Assembly (NCBI GenBank): GCA_032358255.1
Contig: JAULBX010018857.1
Coordinates: forward strand, 186,001 to 250,000
Direction: 5' to 3'
Length of the DNA: 64,000 bases
Source: Heterotrichella gracilis
Taxonomy: Eukaryota > Sar > Xanthophyceae > Tribonematales > Xanthonemataceae
In this document: piece by piece, positions 59,038 through 64,000 of the stretch
Layout: each line of letters begins with the position of its first letter
Position numbering within the stretch: the first letter of the stretch is position 1
The notes under the pieces: generated by a model
What the model was told of the DNA's origin: nothing
What the model saw: the letters and a program-made list of their open reading frames with translations, nothing else
Databases searched by the model: none
Position numbers and translations under genes: made by a program

Positions 59038-60743
59038 GCTGAACCATCATGGCCGTTCAGTTCACCAGCACCAGCTGCTTCTTGCTGGTTGGTGGCGTTT
59101 GAACGCAAGTGTTCCAGCTTATGCACACATTGGAACTGTGGAGGGTCCAGGGTTGGGTTTTTCAAAGCACCGCTGACATGATTTTGGGGAGGCGGTGGCG
59201 TTGGTGGATGGTTGCTTAGCGGCACGCGGGGGATCAGCTGCAGCGCCCATACCATCAAATTGAATGGGACCAAGCTGGGGATGTTGTGCATGCTTTTTCT
59301 CTTGGAATTTGCATCTGTGCGCAGCTGGTTTTGATAGCACCCATCACAGTTGAACAGCCTGACATGTGGTTGGGTTGACCTAAACACGTCGTGCTTCATG
59401 ACAGACACTGCATGGCATTGATGCACCAAATGTTGCAGTTACCATATATGCTGCGGCGTGAACACTGTGCCATGTTGGTGAGCAATGTGTCGCGGTCATT
59501 TCAGTACATCTTCTAAGCAGAATTTAAAATTAAGGCTTGACGATGCAAGCTCACAGTGACTGCAATTGACTCTTCATTTGGCTCTTCAGTGACTGGCAAT
59601 ATGGCAAGAGGGGGTACCACTGTTCATGATGAGCATGCTGCTGCAGTAGCGCATGCATCACAGGTACTGCTGCACTTGTAAACACTACACGAGTCTCAGA
59701 GATGGCAGCTACAATGGCAGCACGTTGCAGGCAAGTGCGTTACGGTCAAAGTTCCCCCAAAAAAGGTGACCTACTTGATCACTCATTCATGTTGACAATG
59801 TAAGCACCTTGGCTAAATTAGCTAGCTAGTGCGATAGCTAAAAGTTTGAAATCATACATTTTCAGTACAGCCAGCTACTATCTACTAGCTGGTGATCAGG
59901 ATGATGCTGTGCACCAATCGCTGCTGCTTGTATTTTGCGCTACACTACTGGGGAAGGGCTTGTTGCCAATCCCATGGGGATGAAGCGATGATATAAAGCT
60001 CATTCTCAGATAAGAAACTTTGCACTGATGCAACATCTTTAAGGCCAGATTTCTAACACAAACAGGCTGTGGTCCATTCCGCTGCCATTCTGGTACTGAC
60101 AATCGCTGGTGAGCAATTCCGACGGTCCTTCCACACAACTGCTCATGATGCACAACTGATGATCCAGCAGGATGGAACTGCTCCAGCGAATCATATGAAC
60201 CGAATAATGTTTTTCTACAGCAATGAACACTCGTGTACCAGCACAGGCAGAGCGTTCCCTCGGCAGGGCAATCAGAACATGTCTTTCAAAACCTCGACGC
60301 ACGCAAGGCGCAGCTCCCGAGCCGCATCCCCACTCAGATCCCTAGGTGATGAAGCACGGCTTCTGAAGTATGCTAGCGTTGCTGATCCAATCGCTGAGCT
60401 CTCTGCATCTGTATGCCTGGGCCCTGTATCGCCCTGCATACCACACATACTGTGCTAACTAGGATACAACATGTGTTGTGTCTAAGGCAAGGTAGAGCGC
60501 AGGCCACACAGTCGCCCTACTGTCGTCTCTCCCATGGAATAAAACGCTGTGGCGCAAAAATATGCTCAAGATTGAAAGGACCTGGTTTGTTACAAAAGTC
60601 AATGAAAAAGATAACTAACGCCAGATTGCAAATAATCAAATTACAGAAGGCCACGGTGCAACTAAACAGGTATATTTACTGGGGGAGTGCCAAATCAACC
60701 ATGCTGGACATGTTCTGCTATGCATCTTCCAGCAGCAATGCAT
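59038..60743. other. Spacer between tail-to-tail genes
   Basis: No gene is supported here. A plus-strand frame at 60069-60458 contains a basic Ser/Arg-rich block (KTSTHARRSSRAASPLRSL) and a possible donor GTATGC after LSAS, but no partner exon. I see no repeat or RNA gene. Confidence 0.4.
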
Positions 60744-63700
60744 TCAACAAGGGCATGCTCTCACCGTCAGCAAGTAGTTGCAGACCCTCCTCAGCGCAAG
60801 CTCCACTGCATTGCGCATGTCCCTTGATGGTGCGGCAGGCCACCCTGGGCAAGCATCACAGGTGAACATCGATGTATGGATCAAACAACGGCAGGCTTAG
60901 CGAAACGCTTCATAGTTCCAGTTTATTAAACAAGTGAAATACAATTGATATTCCAAGAAAACTTGCGCCATCATCCTGCATTCCTCTAAAATGTCCTTTA
61001 TGGTGATGGTCCTGTGCTGTACAATGGTGCAGGAATATGAGGAAAATATATGATAACACATGGATGTATTTCAAACCAGCAGCAGCCATGACTCAGTGGG
61101 GATACTAAAGACAGCCCTGGCCCCACCAATGCAGTGACTTCATGGTCTTGTGTATGCCACGCCATGCACACCACGCGTATAAGTCACATTTGTAGCGCCG
61201 TGTCCTTACCATTCAGAGCTGTTGCTGTTGCACCGTACGGGTTGCCCTTGTACCTGTAGATGCCGCTGTTTGTGAAGATGTCCTGAATGATGACCTCACG
61301 GTTTTTCACAATCTTGGCAGCAGCCTCCCTGCAACCCAGAACTAGGGTTCAGCGGATCCCAGGGACCACAAGGCCAGCACAAATTCTCTGCTTCTGTAAT
61401 TTGAATGCACATGGTGGTTCCATTGTTCCCAAAGGTATACCAGCAGGTCCATCGGTGCCCACAAGGCACCTCGCATTCTAAATGGACAGGACATCAAATC
61501 ATGCACTTCCCATGACCAAGAGAAACACAGTGAAGCGATTAAGAGGGCGCCTATACAGGACCAACATATGGCATAAACAGTGCCAGGATCGTTATCTGCA
61601 CGTTGCTTGGCGCCGTGCTAATGCTAATCTAGCTGGAATGCCGCATACGCGAAGCTGACCAATTAACTAACACAGCCAGATTCATGCGGGCATGTGCGCA
61701 TGACGTACCTGCGTGCAATCATCACGTCCTCCCCAGGCAAGTTGACCGATGGCTGCACATTAAAGAATCGCTTCACCACCAGGTGCAGCGTCTCATCATC
61801 ACTCTTCACCTGCAAGACAGCAATGCAGGGCATGAGGCAAAGGCGCTCCACGCATGCATGGGTTCTATATGAAGCTTGGATGCAAACTGACTGACTGATT
61901 AATAAAACACTAATACACTATGTCAACACAGCGTCGGAGCTGTAACCTACGCCACCCACCCACCAACATCGTCCGCACCATGCCAACTCTTGTCCTAAAT
62001 CTATCAGTCTGGCCGCCCATGCCATTCGTATGACATACGCACTTAGTGGACCAGATGGCCTGCCAGTATGCGGCTCATGATTCCAAACCCACAAATCCAA
62101 GACAACGTACCTTCTTGTAAGCTGGGCGTGTGTCCATGGCCGCAAACCAGCCCCCAATGAAAGGGTAGGCGGGGTTGGCACGGAAGTCAAACCCGCGCAT
62201 GACAGGCAGGTTGGCACCCATGCGCTCCAGAGTGGGCATGAACATCACATCCACCATGCCAAACTCCTTCCTGCGTATGGGTAAATACGACAGTCAGCTT
62301 GCATTGCTAGGTTTGTGGGTGTCCTCATTGAAGCAGATCGGAAATACAAGTTTTACGAACAGCCACCTAGCATTTAAGCGATTTATTTGACATGTTATAT
62401 GTTCAACGCCTAAAGCCTGGGAGTTTCGTACTGCGGTTTAAATGTAAATGTAATGACAACTTGCAAAACATGATTTCAAAATTCCACCATATCTAAACCA
62501 AAACTTTAAGATGTACGTCACATATGGGAGTTGCACACGTTACAACGTTTACATGATTATTTGACAATCATTCAAGGAGCCAATCCAGGCCCGCAAGTCT
62601 AGAACAGCATTGGAAGTCCTTAAAAACGTTTTTTCTTCTTTTTAATGTGTGGATGTAAATAAAAAGAATACCCGCTGCGGTGTACCACACGCTGTCGATG
62701 TTCCACCGCTCGCATGCAATGTGCATGTGGCGTGACCGGTTGTGTCGCCATGCTCACCCCATGATGTAAGGCCCGCCGTGCTTGGCAATGACGGACTCCA
62801 GCCACTGAAGCTGCTCTTCAAACTTGGCCCGGAACTCAGGGATCTTGGTCTCATCATACACGCCATCCACCCGGGAGGAGAGGAGCCTGGAACACCCCAA
62901 GCACACAAGAATGATTGCCATCTCACACCCTTTGATCAGGCGCCATATTGCACCATGCAGAGAGATGCACGGCAGGCAACAAGATAAACATGAGGGCCAA
63001 CTTGACGGCTTGTGCTTTTAATTAACGTTGTTTCAGGCACGTACCCATAGCCTGCAGAGCTAAATTCCTGGCATTTTGACATGATGTCCTCAGCTTCCGT
63101 GCGCAATGCCTCGTCAGTGGGCAGCAGCGGGACTTCGGGGTACTCTGCCTCTAGCCGCTGCAACACCACACAACGCCACTAGGTGCCGACGTGCACCCAT
63201 GGACACTCGCTCTCGGTTGGGTGGATGTTGCAAGGGTGTGTGATGTTATATGGCTTATGTACAATCCCACGGCTGGGCACTGGTTGCAAACCCATCTGCC
63301 ATGCATGAAATTGCCATCCACCATGCGGGTACTGGTCAACGGTGCCCTGACATGCTTGCCCACTCTAGCATCACGTCACATGCGGCATGCCTATTGCAGG
63401 GCCTGCTCGGTGCCCACAGGAGGCGCACGCGCACCTTGAGGATGTCGTACGACTCGTACACCACGTCCCCCTTGATGGTGATAGCTGGCACGAGTTTGGT
63501 CGGCACAATGTCTATGTACCAGGCAGGCTTATCCCGCAGGTTTATGAACATGGTGTCATAGGGTATGTTCTTCTCCTCCAGGGCCAGCCATACCTGCAAC
63601 AGGGCACAGACGCCGTGAGCAGCTGTAGTGAGCAATCGCAGTAGATGGGTTGCATGAAACACGAGCAGCTGCATACTTAAAGCACTGGTGCATCCACTGC

Positions 63701-64000
63701 ACCAGTACTTCTAACAGGCGGCGATAACGTCGCCCATCCCAGGTGGGTGGTGGTGCGTACCCTCTCACAGAAAGGGCACCATGCATTGGCATCCCTGTAC
63801 AGCACCACATCTTTGTCGCTTTTGACACCCGGTTCCGTTGGAAGCACTTTGCTTGGCGCACTCGATGGCTTGCTCTTGGGCAGCAGCGTGTACCCTTGCA
63901 AAACGTCCTGCCCAGCTGCTCTCTCCAAGCTGCGCCATGTGGTTTTGTCCTCTGTGGTAGGGGTTGCCGCCTGGCAGTGGACGGTGGGGGCACGGCGCAA
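60744..64000 (-). CDS. Glutathione S-transferase, Cys-type, probably plastid (5' end outside window)
   Basis: Eight exons are visible: >64000-63761, 63593-63435, 63157-63045, 62886-62758, 62270-62111, 61809-61709, 61328-61210 and 60844-60744, in phase, for at least 373 residues. The N-terminal part before the enzyme is long and Ser/Lys-rich and probably belongs to a transit peptide whose start is off the edge. The thioredoxin-fold domain has the catalytic motif CPFCERVWLALEEK, the cis-Pro block KLVPAITIKGDVVYESYDILK, and then LEAEYPEVPLLP. The helical domain follows (FEEQLQWLES, MVDVMFMPTLERM, PAYPFIGGWFAAMDTRPAYK). An extra C-terminal block (VKNREVIIQDIF, NPYGATATALN) exceeds the usual about 220 residues. 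The first Cys marks a lambda/omega/DHAR-like mechanism (thiol transfer) rather than tau or phi, which use Ser. Exact class is not settled. Confidence 0.9.

Noticed and set aside
60069-60458. A 129-codon plus-strand open frame
   Set aside because: The Arg/Ser-rich block is low complexity, no partner exon was found and no family is recognised.

Overview
The window is nuclear DNA of a photosynthetic eukaryote, most likely a green alga. Its genes are cut into many short exons with GT-AG introns and a few GC-AG introns. Several products are plastid- or mitochondrion-type. The closest recognisable relatives of the large genes are plant proteins, for example the four-MATH-domain TRAF-like protein, MED13 and beta-amylase. 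The telomere-type motif scattered through the introns is CCCTAAA (plant type). I cannot name the species. A chlorophyte, perhaps a trebouxiophyte, is my inference.

Layout, left to right: an unrecognised six-exon gene (1.6-3.2 kb, +); a KIAA0930/DUF2045 protein (4.8-6.1, -); a small DnaJ-type zinc-finger protein (7.3-7.9, -) that faces a beta-amylase (8.5-11.2, +); a 20-exon, about 1870-residue TRAF-like protein with four MATH domains, a coiled coil and a Gln-rich tail (13.3-24.5, -); a SINE-like insertion with clear target-site duplications (26.2-26.4); a 14-exon HCN/EAG-type cyclic-nucleotide-gated potassium channel (26.4-32.6, -); an organellar ribosomal protein bS21 (34.25-34.55, -) head to head with the mitochondrial ATP synthase OSCP/delta subunit (35.1-36.6, +); a MED13-like Mediator kinase-module gene (37.8-43.8, +); a plastid HExxH membrane protein (44.3-47.4, -) that diverges from an ENT-like transporter (48.3-51.6, +); a choline-transporter-like (CTL/SLC44) gene (52.9-56.9, -) that diverges from a small coiled-coil gene (57.5-59.0, +); and a glutathione S-transferase (60.7 to beyond the right edge, -).

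I assembled exons by hand from splice consensus, phase and protein continuity. In most genes the exon lengths sum to a whole number of codons, which supports the models. Unresolved points are the 5' end of the MED13-like gene, the 3' end of the bS21 gene, one internal boundary of the coiled-coil gene, and the 5' end of the GST gene, which lies outside the window. Exon coordinates may be off by one or two bases.

The genes are housekeeping functions with no operon logic. Two pairs share short head-to-head promoters, and the mitochondrial pair bS21/OSCP is functionally coherent. The most unusual feature is a recurrent pattern: introns next to many exons carry one to three decayed tandem copies of the exon edge, including the splice site, very often beside CCCTAAA repeats. 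I count about eighteen cases across the TRAF-like, MED13, plastid HExxH, ENT-like and CTL genes. It looks like a genome-wide habit of short tandem duplication, possibly through break repair that leaves telomere-type DNA.
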